Source of the DNA: Calothrix sp. CSU_2_0
GTDB lineage: Bacteria; Cyanobacteriota; Cyanobacteriia; Cyanobacteriales; Nostocaceae
Reading direction: 5' to 3'
DNA length: 40,695 nt
NCBI GenBank assembly: GCA_012034595.1
Contig: JAAUPE010000055.1
Span: 1 to 40,695, forward strand
The notes under the pieces are model-generated. The model was not told the origin of the DNA. It saw only the letters and a program-made list of their open reading frames with translations, and did no database searches. Position 1 is the first letter of the stretch. Every line of letters starts with the position of its first letter. Position numbers and translations under genes: made by a program. Shown piece by piece: positions 17,226 to 25,921 of this stretch.

Positions 17226-17639
17226 TTAGGCTGTAGCTTCTACAGCTTCGCTTTCTTCATGTTCTTCTATGTCTACTTGCTTGAGACGAATGTGTTTCTT
17301 CCCTAGTGAAATCACAAATTCATCTCCCGCTTGAAGACCCATTTGTTTTGTATAAGCCGAACCTATTAGCAAATTACCGTTAGATTGTACGCTAATTCGA
17401 TAGCTAGCGCTGCGTCCACCACGTCCATTTGCACTGGGGGAACTATCTAACTGAATACCTTCTGCATCAATTAAGGCATTCAAAAATTTCATCATGTTGA
17501 CACGTTCGATACCGTTTTTGGTAACGGTATAGTAGCCACACTGCTTGGCTTTTTCGTCCTTGCTCAGACTCTCGAGTTCTTTGACTTTCTTGAGCAAATC
17601 TTCGCCGACTAGGGGTTCAATTTTTTTCTGTTTAGCCAT
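17226..17639 (-). CDS. cyAbrB-family transcriptional regulator
   Basis: A 137-residue cyanobacterial AbrB-like DNA-binding protein. The N-terminal part (EPLVGEDLLKKVKEL, then CGYYTVTKNGIERVN) is the cyanobacteria-specific block, and the C-terminal part (SYRISVQSNGNLLIG to KKHIRL) is the AbrB-like swapped-hairpin domain. Family members regulate carbon and nitrogen genes and, in heterocyst formers, hepA-type and hydrogenase genes. The ATG at 17639 is chosen over a TTG one codon upstream. It looks closer to the cyAbrB1/CalA type than cyAbrB2, from memory. The acidic tail (EEHEESEAVEATA) is unstructured. Confidence 0.9.
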   Translation of the reverse strand: MAKQKKIEPLVGEDLLKKVKELESLSKDEKAKQCGYYTVTKNGIERVNMMKFLNALIDAEGIQLDSSPSANGRGGRSASYRISVQSNGNLLIGSAYTKQMGLQAGDEFVISLGKKHIRLKQVDIEEHEESEAVEATA

Positions 17640-18330
17640 CAACTTAGAATAAAAATGAATGGTTGAAAAGGTGGAATCGATTTTATTTTAGCTGACAATT
17701 TACTCGTGAGAGCAAAACATTTTTAGTTTTTATATCAGCCTAGCCAAGTATATTACATAAGTAGATAGAATAGTCACATTTTTAGCGATATTATTACAAG
17801 AATTTTATTTAGAGAATGTTGTCAATCGTGATAAGTAGGTTTATCTGATATGGCAGCAGTACATCAAGTTTTGTAAGGAATAAAACGAAAAGGTTATAAA
17901 TCGATTGAGATGATTTCTTGATTTGGCTATTTGGATTGAAGCTATATCGGCAAGCTTCTAATTACAGCAGCGAAAATGTTTCCCTTTTAACTTTATTCAA
18001 AGAGCGCTGTCTACCATCTATCTATTTCCCCTACATATCTACCCTGCATATCTATATATATAGATATCTGGTTTATGAGCAACTATTATGCTCTTTACGC
18101 TATAGTTGTTTAAGAAACCGAAATTATCGCTAAAAAGTTTGTCTAGCTGTTGGTTTCGATAGTTGTCATAAATAACGATCGCTAAAAAAACTATGATGAT
18201 TATATGTTCGTTATTCATCGATATTTAGCAAATGCTGGTAATAAGCTAGGGGTGTCACCCCACAAATGTAACAATCAATCGCAAACGATTTATAAGTGAT
18301 GGCTAATAACTAATAGTTGACGTTCAAATA
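17640..18330. other. Long divergent intergenic region between cyAbrB and the Rrf2 gene
   Basis: 691 bases with no accepted gene; the frame at 17918-18133 has no family features. It holds a 20-bp perfect AT palindrome (18048-18067), a compact GGGGT-GTC-ACCCC hairpin (18249-18261), and HIP1-like words. Promoters and operators for both regulators are expected here. Confidence 0.5.
18048..18067. promoter_or_regulatory. 20-bp perfect AT palindrome
   Basis: ATATCTATAT and its exact reverse complement abut. It lies 264 bases upstream of the Rrf2-family gene and about 410 bases upstream of cyAbrB. It could be a regulator operator or simply low-complexity DNA. Confidence 0.3.
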
Positions 18331-18774
18331 ATGAAGCTTACAACTCGCGGACACTACAGTGTCAAGGCTTTGCTGGATTTGAGTTTACAACCAACGGGTT
18401 CTCCTGTGTCCGTGAAAGTCATTGCCGAACGTCAAGATATTCCTGCACCATATCTCGAAAAATTATTAATAGAAATGCGTCGTGCTGGGCTAGTAAAATC
18501 AACTCGTGGCAGCATTGGAGGTTACAAACTAGCAAAAGCACCCGCACAAATATCGATAGGAGAAATTTTAGAAGCGGTTGGAGAAAATATTACCCACATA
18601 CCTCAAGATTCTCCAACTCCAACACATGCTGAAGATTGGGTGACAATGACTTTATGGCGAAGACTGAATCAAAAACTCAAAGAAGCTTTATATAATATTA
18701 CCCTAGCCGATCTCTATTATGATGCTCGCAGTTGGCAAGCTTCTTTAGGTGAAGAAGCTAGTTTTATTGTTTAG
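18331..18774 (+). CDS. Rrf2-family transcriptional regulator lacking cysteines
   Basis: 147 residues beginning MKLTTRGHYSVKALLDL, the canonical Rrf2 winged-helix start; the recognition region includes PAPYLEKLLIEMRRAGLVKSTRGSIGGY-type residues, with the GGY wing. IscR-type members bind Fe-S clusters through three Cys near residues 92-106; this protein has no Cys anywhere, so cluster binding of that type is excluded. It may use another ligand or respond through partners. Similar Rrf2 proteins are common in cyanobacteria. The ATG at 18331 has no strong ribosome-binding site. Confidence 0.9.
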   Translation: MKLTTRGHYSVKALLDLSLQPTGSPVSVKVIAERQDIPAPYLEKLLIEMRRAGLVKSTRGSIGGYKLAKAPAQISIGEILEAVGENITHIPQDSPTPTHAEDWVTMTLWRRLNQKLKEALYNITLADLYYDARSWQASLGEEASFIV

Positions 18775-19103
18775 GTAATTAGACATGGGAGTAAAAATTA
18801 ATTCTGCATTACCCGAAATCATCCTACGTCTTTTCCAACAGATGTGGATTCGATATTGTATCTTCGATCTTCGAGATTAGGGATTAGAAATTACCATCAT
18901 CTATCATAATGTTTGGACGTTTGGTGTGTAATATAACGAGGATTCAGGATTTTGCGTACTCCTCTGGAGAAGTAAACTACCCATAGCATGTCGGAGACAA
19001 AACTCGATTGTGTCGGTTTCCGTCCTCTCAAACTTTTCAATAAGGATTCTAAATTTTGGATTCTGGATTTTGGATTCTGGGTTTTGGTGTGGATTTTTGC
19101 CAA
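18775..19103. other. Repeat-rich intergenic region before cobD
   Basis: Contains a partial copy of the 31934-32029 element (18778-18815), a palindromic repeat core GCGTACTCCTCTGGAGAAG near 18953-18971, and heptamer-like GGATTCT/GGATTTT units at about 19044-19085 running up to cobD. No gene is supported. Confidence 0.6.
18778..18815. repeat. Partial copy of MITE-like element
   Basis: ATTAGACATGGGAGTAAAAA and the following ATTAATTCTGCATTACCC match the left part of the element at 31934-32029 with only a few changes. The central palindrome and right end are absent. Confidence 0.65.
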
Positions 19104-20078
19104 ATGACATCTACCGTTATTTTAATCATCGCAGCAATATTAGATTACTTAATTGCCGACCCGATTAACTGGCTTCATCCAGTTCAAGTAATGGGGTGGA
19201 TTATTTCTGGTTTCAGCAAATTATCTTGGCGATTTTGTCAAACTTCTTCGATGCAGCGATTAGCAGGAATTTTTCTAGGAATTGTCTTAATAATAGGTAG
19301 TAGCGCGATCGCATATCTAATTATTCAACTAGCTCGATTGGTAAACCCACTACTGGGGATCGTAATTGAATCAATTTTACTTGCTAGTTGTTTTGCTGCT
19401 AAAAGTTTAAGAAATGCTGCCGAAACCGTTTTAGAGCCATTAATATCGGGAGACATCGAGCGATCGCGTTTAAACCTGAGTCAATTTGTCGGCAGAGATA
19501 CGGAAAACCTCTCCACTTCAGAAATATTACGCGCTGTTCTGGAGACAGTTACCGAAAATGCCACCGATGGAGTTATGGCACCTCTATTTTATGCAATCAT
19601 TGGTGGATTGATTCCCGGTGTCGGTTCCGCACCACTAGCCTTAGCATATAAAGCCAGTAGCACCCTCGATTCAATGGTTGGTTATAAAGAAGCACCATAT
19701 ACTGACCTGGGGTGGTTCAGTGCCAAAACAGAAGATTTTCTCACTTGGTTCCCCTGTCGTCTTACAGTTGTCACCCTGGCACTGATTTCCGGCAAACCGA
19801 TGCAAGTATGGCAGCTTTGCGATCGCGATGCCACGAAAGACCCCAGTCCCAACTCTGGCTGGAGTGAATGCGCCTATGCAGCTATTCTAGGGGTACAAAT
19901 GGGAGGCTCAAATTCATATAAAGGGGTCATTAAACATAAACCATTATTAGGCGACAATAATTATCCCATCCAACCCGAAACAATCCATCAAGCCTTACAA
20001 TTAACCCAATACTGCTTTTTACTCTGGTTAGGGGTTGCCGCCTCCCTACTCCTAATTACTGCGATAAGGCAAGCTTAA
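19104..20078 (+). CDS. cobD: Adenosylcobinamide-phosphate synthase CobD/CbiB
   Basis: Membrane enzyme of cobalamin synthesis that attaches (R)-1-amino-2-propanol phosphate, or the amine, to the corrin side chain. The 324 residues show the family signatures: DYLIADPINWLHPVQVMG near the start, the SEILRAVLETVTENATDGVMAPLFYA block, and YKASSTLDSMVGYK. Several hydrophobic helices are visible. The ATG at 19104 gives the expected MTST N-terminus; a frame extension to 19056 would translate heptamer repeat DNA and is rejected. pyrR follows 113 bases later. No other cob genes are adjacent. Confidence 0.93.
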   Translation: MTSTVILIIAAILDYLIADPINWLHPVQVMGWIISGFSKLSWRFCQTSSMQRLAGIFLGIVLIIGSSAIAYLIIQLARLVNPLLGIVIESILLASCFAAKSLRNAAETVLEPLISGDIERSRLNLSQFVGRDTENLSTSEILRAVLETVTENATDGVMAPLFYAIIGGLIPGVGSAPLALAYKASSTLDSMVGYKEAPYTDLGWFSAKTEDFLTWFPCRLTVVTLALISGKPMQVWQLCDRDATKDPSPNSGWSECAYAAILGVQMGGSNSYKGVIKHKPLLGDNNYPIQPETIHQALQLTQYCFLLWLGVAASLLLITAIRQA

Positions 20079-20191
20079 AATCAAGGATATATCGCGAAAG
20101 GATTAAAAGGGGAAAAGGTAAATTTTTAACGACCCAATTCCCGATGTCCTAAAAATATATAGTGTAATTAACGACTTAGGTATACAAGTAT

Positions 20192-20734
20192 ATGAATCTG
20201 TCTACGAAAGTGGTTGAGATTCTCTCGCCGGAAGAACTCCGCCGTACCGTAACCCGTCTGGCTTCGCAAATTATTGAGCGAACTCGTGATTTATCGCAAT
20301 TGGCACTTCTCGGTATTTATACTAGGGGTGTGCCGCTAGCTGAATTATTAGCACGTCAAATCGAAGTATTAGAAGGTGTTTCTGTATTTGTGGGGGCATT
20401 AGATATTACTTTATATCGTGATGACCTTGACCAAATTAGTTTGCGAACTCCTGCTAAAACTGATATTCCCTTTGATTTAACGGGGAAAACAGTTGTTTTG
20501 GTTGATGATGTCATTTTCAAAGGTAGAACAATTCGTGCAGCTTTGAATGCGGTACATGAGTATGGAAGACCGGAGGTGATTCGTTTGGCTGTTTTGGTCG
20601 ATCGAGGTCATCGCGAAGTTCCAATTCACCCTGATTTTACTGGGAAACAATTACCTACAGCAAAGGAAGAAATTGTCAAGGTTTATTTGCAAAATTTAGA
20701 TGGACGTGATGCTGTGGAGTTGATTGGTGATTGA
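20192..20734 (+). CDS. pyrR: PyrR bifunctional regulator / uracil phosphoribosyltransferase
   Basis: 180 residues with a phosphoribosyltransferase fold. The PRPP-binding loop is [13 protein letters not shown] (101-113), and the TRGVPLA segment (44-50) and DITLYRDDL (71-79) are PyrR-specific blocks. In Bacillus, PyrR binds pyr mRNA to cause attenuation and has weak UPRTase activity; in cyanobacteria there is no pyr operon beside it here, so a catalytic or unlinked regulatory role is possible. The last codons run into a heptamer repeat that continues past the stop. Confidence 0.93.
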   Translation: MNLSTKVVEILSPEELRRTVTRLASQIIERTRDLSQLALLGIYTRGVPLAELLARQIEVLEGVSVFVGALDITLYRDDLDQISLRTPAKTDIPFDLTGKTVVLVDDVIFKGRTIRAALNAVHEYGRPEVIRLAVLVDRGHREVPIHPDFTGKQLPTAKEEIVKVYLQNLDGRDAVELIGD

Positions 20735-20760
20735 GTGGGGATTGGGGATTGGTGATTGGG
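20721..20760. repeat. Heptamer repeat overlapping the end of pyrR
   Basis: TGATTGG/GGATTGG-type 7-base units run from the final pyrR codons into the spacer. The repeat supplies the last residues and the TGA stop. Confidence 0.6.
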
Positions 20761-20839
20761 ACAATTTGTCCCTTTACCCTTTTACCTGTCAGGCGGTAAT
20801 ATTTTGTAATGTAGCGTTAATAAAATTTACGGTATTTAC

Positions 20840-21043
20840 ATGGAATTTTTGCTTGCAGTTGTAGATAAAGCTTCTTATGATTCTTATCTGAAGATTGCTT
20901 TGACTGTTGTGGGTGTTGGAGGATTTTTAGCAGCTACAATTCTTGGTTCGATTGGTTGGTATAACTCGAAACGTCCCGCAGGTTGGGAAGCATCGGATAC
21001 TCCCGATTGGGTTCCTAAAGTTGGAGATGATGGCAAGAAGTAA
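20840..21043 (+). CDS. Small single-pass membrane protein, 67 aa
   Basis: One transmembrane helix (YLKIALTVVGVGGFLAATIL, about 16-35) is followed by a conserved-looking hydrophilic tail with NSKRPAGWE and PDWVPKVG. The ATG start has about 60 bases of leader and a TAATGT-like box upstream. The compact form, aromatic/proline tail and location in a cyanobacterium suggest a thylakoid or plasma-membrane accessory protein, but I cannot name the family. It is followed by a hairpin. Confidence 0.7.
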   Translation: MEFLLAVVDKASYDSYLKIALTVVGVGGFLAATILGSIGWYNSKRPAGWEASDTPDWVPKVGDDGKK

Positions 21044-21051
21044 GTCCGTAG

Positions 21052-21071
21052 GGGCAAACGGTTGTTTGCCC
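21052..21071. terminator. 8-bp hairpin between convergent genes
   Basis: GGGCAAAC and GTTTGCCC with loop GGTT, placed between the 67-aa protein gene (+) and the kinase gene (-). Likely bidirectional terminator; the sequence also resembles dispersed cyanobacterial repeats. Confidence 0.5.
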
Positions 21072-21120
21072 TGATTTATCTTTCGATTGTTTGCTCATAT
21101 AATTGCTGGGAGTAATTAAT

Positions 21121-21780
21121 TTATTGATTTTGAACTAGATTAATAGTCTCCAGTAATTGCTTGGCAGTGTAGGGTTTGGCTAAAAAAGCTTGAACTCCAA
21201 TTTCGCTGATAGCATGTATTTTTTCATTAGAAACAAGACCGCTAACGGCGATAATTTTGACGCTGGGATTGATTTTTTGGAGAGTGCGGATTGTGGTGAG
21301 TCCGTCCATTGATGGCATTACCATGTCGGTGACGACAACAGAGATTTCGTCGCGACGTTCGGCATATAATGCGATCGCTTCGATGCCATCGCTAGCAGTG
21401 ATGGCTTTATAGTTAAAGCTTTCTAGTGAAGTTTTAGTGACATCGCAAATTGAGTCTTCGTCATCGACGACTAAGATTAGTTCACCGTTGCCTTCCGGGA
21501 TGTTGTTGTCTGCATCTTCGATGGTTTCGTGGATTTGGATTGCGGGTAAATAAACTTGAAATTTACTACCTTTGCCAGGTTCGCTATAAACATTAATAAA
21601 GCCACCGTGACTTTTGATGATTCCTAAAATGGTTGATAATCCAAGCCCTGTACCTTTTCCAAGTTCCTTGGTTGTGAAAAATGGTTCAAAGATACGGTCT
21701 ATAATATCGGGACGGATACCAATACCTGTATCGCTGATGGTGATTGATATATAGTTGCCAATTCGGGCTTCTATATTCAT
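21121..21780 (-). CDS. C-terminal part of split hybrid histidine kinase: ATP-binding half and receiver
   Basis: 219 residues. It begins in the middle of a HATPase domain, with the G1 box DTGIGI (17-22), F box FEPFFTT (31-37) and G2 box GKGTGLGL (41-48). A receiver domain follows (about 100-219) with phospho-acceptor D152 in VTDMVMP and the KPY motif near the end. It cannot bind ATP alone because the N box is on the preceding ORF. Its ATG overlaps the TGA of that ORF as ATGA. Adding one A to the run in GCCAAATGAA would restore a single kinase frame, so this is best read as one gene with a one-base deletion. Confidence 0.8.
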   Translation of the reverse strand: MNIEARIGNYISITISDTGIGIRPDIIDRIFEPFFTTKELGKGTGLGLSTILGIIKSHGGFINVYSEPGKGSKFQVYLPAIQIHETIEDADNNIPEGNGELILVVDDEDSICDVTKTSLESFNYKAITASDGIEAIALYAERRDEISVVVTDMVMPSMDGLTTIRTLQKINPSVKIIAVSGLVSNEKIHAISEIGVQAFLAKPYTAKQLLETINLVQNQ

Positions 21781-23009
21781 TTGGCGTAATTTTCGTCTAT
21801 AAACAGGTTCTCGGCTTTCAAAATCAATTTTCCCCCGTCTGGCATGGCATCGCGAGCGTTAACGCAGAGATTCATTAAGACTTGGTGGAGTTGGGTAGCG
21901 TTAGCGGAGACTGTCCATAATTCTTGGGGAATTTGGTTGATGGGCTGAATTGTTTTTGGGAAGGTTTCTTTAATGACTTGCTGAATTTCGTCGATCAGGT
22001 GTTTGAGTTGTAGTGGTGTTCTTTCACCTTCAATACCTCGCGTAAATGATAATACTTGTTTAACAAGGTTTGCACCGCGTTTGGCGTTGGATATTAAGAT
22101 TGGTAATAGTTTTTTGCTGCGCTCGTCGTGGGAACGGGATTCTAAAAGCTGTGCTGTCATTAAAATCGGTGCGAGGACATTATTTAAGTCGTGGGCAATC
22201 CCACTTGCAAGGGTACCGATACTTTCTAAACGTTGGGTACGAAAAAATTGCGACTCTAATTGTTTCTTTTGGGTAATATCTGTATTGACTACGAGAATGG
22301 CTTGGGATTTATCTTCATATTCTGATACTAATGTCCAGCGACTTTCAACGATAATTTCATTACCGGACATTGTAATTTGTCTCAATTCTCCTTCCCAAGC
22401 ACCATTTTTGAGGAGGATATTAAATGCTGATTGTAGTTGTAATAAATTTTTTTCTTGCCAAAATTGGAGGATATTTTTACCGATCGCTTGCTCTTCACTC
22501 CATCCATACAACTTTTCGGCGGCTTTATTCCAAAAAAGTATTTGATTATTTAAATCACATACAAATATAGCATCGGTGGCAACATCAAGTAATGCAGCTT
22601 GCTGACGAATTTTGCGCTGGGCACGTTGACGTTCTAATGCATAGCGTATCGAACGTTCTAGTAAGGCAGCATTTAATTGATTTTTTTCTAAGTAATCGGC
22701 AGCACCAGCTTGTATAGCTTGAATATCGATTTCGCGATCGCCTCTTCCTGTGAGTAAAATCATCGGTACTGAGCAACCATTGGTAACAGCCATACGCAAC
22801 AGTTCCAAACCGCTACTTTCACCCAAACGATAATCAATTAGATAAATATCATGTTGGTTTTTGGCTAGGGCACTAATACCAGTTCTATAATTACTCACCC
22901 ATTCCAATCCGCAATTCACAACCTGAAATTCACTACACCAATCACGAATTAAAATATAATCGTCCTCATCATCATCGATTAGAAGAACTTGGATTCGGCT
23001 GTTTTTCAT
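21777..23009 (-). CDS. N-terminal part of split hybrid histidine kinase: receiver, PAS, HisKA
   Basis: 410 residues: receiver domain (about 5-125; acidic DDDEDD cluster, phospho-acceptor D59, K109), PAS domain (about 136-250), HisKA with His273 in SGIAHDLNN, and the start of the HATPase with the N box (about 377-388). It stops at ENYAK, before the G1 box, and the rest is in the next ORF. The ATG at 23009 has a strong GGGAGG site six bases upstream. The gene follows a response regulator by 14 bases and is probably cotranscribed with it. The full protein would be a REC-PAS-HisKA-HATPase-REC phosphorelay kinase in the cytoplasm; the signal is unknown. Confidence 0.85.
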   Translation of the reverse strand: MKNSRIQVLLIDDDEDDYILIRDWCSEFQVVNCGLEWVSNYRTGISALAKNQHDIYLIDYRLGESSGLELLRMAVTNGCSVPMILLTGRGDREIDIQAIQAGAADYLEKNQLNAALLERSIRYALERQRAQRKIRQQAALLDVATDAIFVCDLNNQILFWNKAAEKLYGWSEEQAIGKNILQFWQEKNLLQLQSAFNILLKNGAWEGELRQITMSGNEIIVESRWTLVSEYEDKSQAILVVNTDITQKKQLESQFFRTQRLESIGTLASGIAHDLNNVLAPILMTAQLLESRSHDERSKKLLPILISNAKRGANLVKQVLSFTRGIEGERTPLQLKHLIDEIQQVIKETFPKTIQPINQIPQELWTVSANATQLHQVLMNLCVNARDAMPDGGKLILKAENLFIDENYAK

Positions 23010-23023
23010 CGTTGCCTCCCCAA

Positions 23024-23469
23024 TTACAGAGGTAATTCTACAATTTCAAACCAAAATTTCCCTATAATTCGCATTACTTCAACTAATGATTCAAAGTTCA
23101 TCGGTTTAATAATGAACGAATTTGCCCCTAAATCATATGCATGATTGATATCTTCTTCAGCTTTGGAAGTTGTCAGTATAATGACTGGTATAGTTCGGAG
23201 TTGTGGATCATTTTTATCTCTCTGAGAGCCTCACGACCGTCTTTTTTTGGCATATTTAGGTCTAGCAAAATTAATCCCGGACGGGGTGAAATCTTGGGAT
23301 TCAGATATTGACCACGATGATATAAATAATCCAACAATTCTTCCCCATCTCTGACCACATACAGTTCGCTTAACAATCGGCTCTCCGCCAGTGCTTCGCG
23401 TGCTAACATGCAATCGTCCTCATCATCATCTGCTAATAAAATTCTGACGGTTGTTTGCCGACCTAACAC
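23024..23469 (-). pseudogene. Response regulator (Rcp1-like, single domain), frameshifted
   Basis: Starts at the GTG at 23469, preceded by AGGAGA nine bases upstream. The frame encodes a receiver with DDDEDD at 14-19 and phospho-acceptor about D70 in LLDLNMP, then derails at REIKM and stops at 23173. The other frame continues with DPQLRTIPVIILTTSK, the GANSFIIKPMNF block including the conserved Lys, and the tail WFEIVELPL to a TAA at 23024. One extra A in the A5 run (23211-23215 on the plus strand) would restore about 148 residues. The truncated product would lack the conserved Lys. An intact form would be the partner of the hybrid kinase that follows 14 bases later. Confidence 0.85.
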
Positions 23470-24043
23470 TATGTATTTTCTCCTGTTTGCTGACAAAAAT
23501 ATTAATTAAGCATTAAATCGCAATAAAAAAGTAGATATTTAAGATCGTTATTTTTAGTGGTTATTTAGGTATGATAAACCTCTCTAAAGTAGGAAAATGT
23601 AGGAAATATGCAAAAATCACTGATTTATCACCACAGGGATTGTTATTTGTTCAACTAGTAATTGTGCATAGATAATAATTAATACAAGTATGGTCTATTT
23701 GTCGGCAAAGGTTTGTAATCATTCAATACCTAAGATTTGCTTAGTGGCTCAATGGAAGATGTTTTAGTTGATTTACATGTAACATCTCCAGAGAAATTAT
23801 TCTTTTGACACTGTCTTAATAGTATAATTATGTACATGAGTTATAAATTATTAATATTTACGAATTATGATAATCCAGGTTTACCTCTGTCTCTTAAATG
23901 TATTTAACTATACAAGTGTTTGCGTTTAGAATTTCAGACTAAATAAAATACAAAATCTCAGCCCAATTTTGGCGATCGCAAGAATTTAGCAGAAATCACC
24001 TCTTGCGATCGCTGCTTGCTGGGGAGTTGGGGTTTTTCGAGTA
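23470..24043. other. Intergenic region upstream of the response regulator
   Basis: 574 AT-rich bases without a supported gene. It should contain the promoter for the response-regulator/kinase operon. Its far end holds the HIP1-based hairpin 23972-24012. Confidence 0.5.
23972..24012. terminator. Hairpin formed by two HIP1 palindromes
   Basis: GCGATCGCAAGA (23972-23983) pairs perfectly with TCTTGCGATCGC (24001-24012), 17-nt loop. It starts about 32 bases past the stop of the Ser/Thr kinase gene on the minus strand. No T-run follows, so a terminator role is tentative. Confidence 0.45.
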
Positions 24044-25600
24044 TCACAGACAAGCTGCTTTGCGACTACGCATTTTTTGATAATGTTCGTGTAAGAGCTT
24101 TTTGCTCATATCCATACGAAAACTGGAAACAGTTGGGAGTAAATTAATTTGCTGAAGCCAAAATTTGAGTTTTTGCTGCTGTCGTGAATCGATGCGACTT
24201 TCCAGCAGATGGATGCAAGTATGGGGAGGTTGAAGCGGAAAGAAAATAAGCGGGTAAATATCGTTCTCGCTCAGAGAACGAATAATATCTAGATGATGCT
24301 GGTTTTGCATATCTAGGTAGCAGGGCAACCATTTGGTATTGGGATTCTCCAAAGGAGATGCTACGCGAACACGACTGTAAAGTAAAGTCACCCACAATAG
24401 CATTGGATAAGGTTTGCCAATAAAAATAAACTGGTTGTAGCGTGCAGTAAGTCCGCGTTTTTGGATTTCCTGTTGGGACATCATTAAGGATAATGCTGCA
24501 ACTTTCTCGTTTTCGGTTGTAACTAATTGGGGAAAAACAATTTCCTGAATCGGTTTATCTTTTGACCAAGTTAACTGCCAGCAAGCTTTTTCTACTGCTA
24601 AACTTAAACTTGAATTCGATGTAGCTTTGGTAGTCGAAGGAATAATAATAGATTGGCAAGAAGAAGATTTATTGTTAAATCTGGCTTCTAGATGTTGGGT
24701 TTTGATACTTTCAATGACTTTGATAACTTCAGCAATATTTTGTGGGCGATCGCGTGGATTTTTTAACAGACATGCCATTATCAAATCTTGCAAAACTTGG
24801 GGTATTTCCAGATTTGGATTTACTGATAAAATTGGACGAGGCATTTCAAAACGATGGGACTTATACCAAGCTCCAAAATAATCAGTTTCTGGTTGCCAAG
24901 GTTTTTTTCCTGTTAACATCTCGTACATGACTACCCCCAAACTATAAATATCTGAGCGACGGTCTATTTCTCCCCCCTCTAGCTGTTCGGGTGAGCAATA
25001 AGGTAAAGTACCTTGAAAGCTATTGTTACTATTATGCGGGTTAGTTTTGCTAATTGATGATAAATTTAGCAGTTTCGCGACCCCAAAATCTAAAATTTTG
25101 ACCAATTCACCTAAGATTACATCTGAGGTTACTAATATGTTTGCTGGTTTAATATCTCGATGTACCAAAGGATAATTTCTATCATCAATGTTAATACCTT
25201 CATGGGCACATTGTAAGCCCAAACAAATTTGACGTGTAATTTTGATAAATCTATCAACTGGTAAAGGGATTAAATCGCCTAATGTTTTACCTTCCAGATA
25301 TTCCATTACATAAAAGGCTTCACCAGTATTGCTGACACCATAATCAGTAACTTTAACAATATGGATACTTTTTTGACTTAATGTTGCACAAATACGAGCT
25401 TCATCGGCAAATTCTTGATGTTGTTTACTATCCGCAATTCCATGGGCAATTAGCTTAATTGCCACTGGTACTCCACCAAGTAATGTATCCTGTGCTAAAA
25501 AAATTTCTCCCATTCCCCCGCTAGCAATTAATGTTATTAACTGATAACGATTAGAAATTAACCTCCCTCCACCTTGAGAGGGAAAAAATACAGTATTCAC
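24044..25600 (-). CDS. Eukaryote-type Ser/Thr protein kinase (first of a tandem pair)
   Basis: 518 residues. Kinase domain about 19-300: glycine loop ASGGMGEIF, Lys49 in VAIKL, catalytic HRDIKPANI with D149 and N154, DFG at 171-173, APE-like CSPEQLEGG, and DIYSLGVVMYEMLTGKKPW. All catalytic residues are present. The C-terminal 180 residues form a second domain with WVTLLYS and LDMQNQ blocks, shared with the neighbouring kinase. Relative to that paralogue it has about seven extra residues (RVRVASPLEN region) encoded by a dispersed repeat at 24343-24373. The start is GTG. The protein is cytoplasmic, with no transmembrane segment. Confidence 0.93.
   Translation of the reverse strand: MNTVFFPSQGGGRLISNRYQLITLIASGGMGEIFLAQDTLLGGVPVAIKLIAHGIADSKQHQEFADEARICATLSQKSIHIVKVTDYGVSNTGEAFYVMEYLEGKTLGDLIPLPVDRFIKITRQICLGLQCAHEGINIDDRNYPLVHRDIKPANILVTSDVILGELVKILDFGVAKLLNLSSISKTNPHNSNNSFQGTLPYCSPEQLEGGEIDRRSDIYSLGVVMYEMLTGKKPWQPETDYFGAWYKSHRFEMPRPILSVNPNLEIPQVLQDLIMACLLKNPRDRPQNIAEVIKVIESIKTQHLEARFNNKSSSCQSIIIPSTTKATSNSSLSLAVEKACWQLTWSKDKPIQEIVFPQLVTTENEKVAALSLMMSQQEIQKRGLTARYNQFIFIGKPYPMLLWVTLLYSRVRVASPLENPNTKWLPCYLDMQNQHHLDIIRSLSENDIYPLIFFPLQPPHTCIHLLESRIDSRQQQKLKFWLQQINLLPTVSSFRMDMSKKLLHEHYQKMRSRKAACL
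24343..24373. repeat. Palindromic repeat inserted in a kinase gene
   Basis: The core GATTCTCCAAAGGAGATGCT followed by ACGCGAAC matches the TCC...GGA-type palindrome seen at 8813-8843, 16905-16935 and 18953-18980. The adjacent paralogous kinase lacks the corresponding residues. Confidence 0.65.
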
Positions 25601-25921
25601 TATTAAATTCCTAGAGTTATTTTCAATTATTATTTATACAGAGTTGATTACTAAATATATATAGGAATAATATATCTTTTCTAAATTCACTCACTTGCTC
25701 TAACTAATTTCAAGTTAAACTATGCCTACATTAAGAACTCTAGTTTTGTCGCTTGAGTTTCGCGATCGCAAAACACAACATAAATAAAATGACCGTGTTT
25801 GGTTAAGTTCTAATCTACTCAACCTAGATAAAATATCTCGCTTGCTTTAAACTATTTCCAGCTAATTAACTGACCAAATAACCTGATAACGAAAATAAAT
25901 ATTGAATTAAAATATTAAAAG
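25601..25921. other. AT-rich spacer between the two Ser/Thr kinase genes
   Basis: 321 bases with one HIP1 site (near 25763) and no hairpin or open frame of note. The spacing suggests that the downstream kinase has its own promoter here. Confidence 0.5.

Noticed and set aside
17918-18133. 71-codon plus-strand ORF in the cyAbrB-Rrf2 spacer
   Set aside because: Tyr/Ile/Leu composition simply reflects AT-rich and palindromic DNA; no ribosome-binding site.
19056-19103. N-terminal extension of cobD
   Set aside because: The extra 16 residues (MDSGFWILGFGVDF...) translate heptamer repeat DNA; the family start is at 19104.
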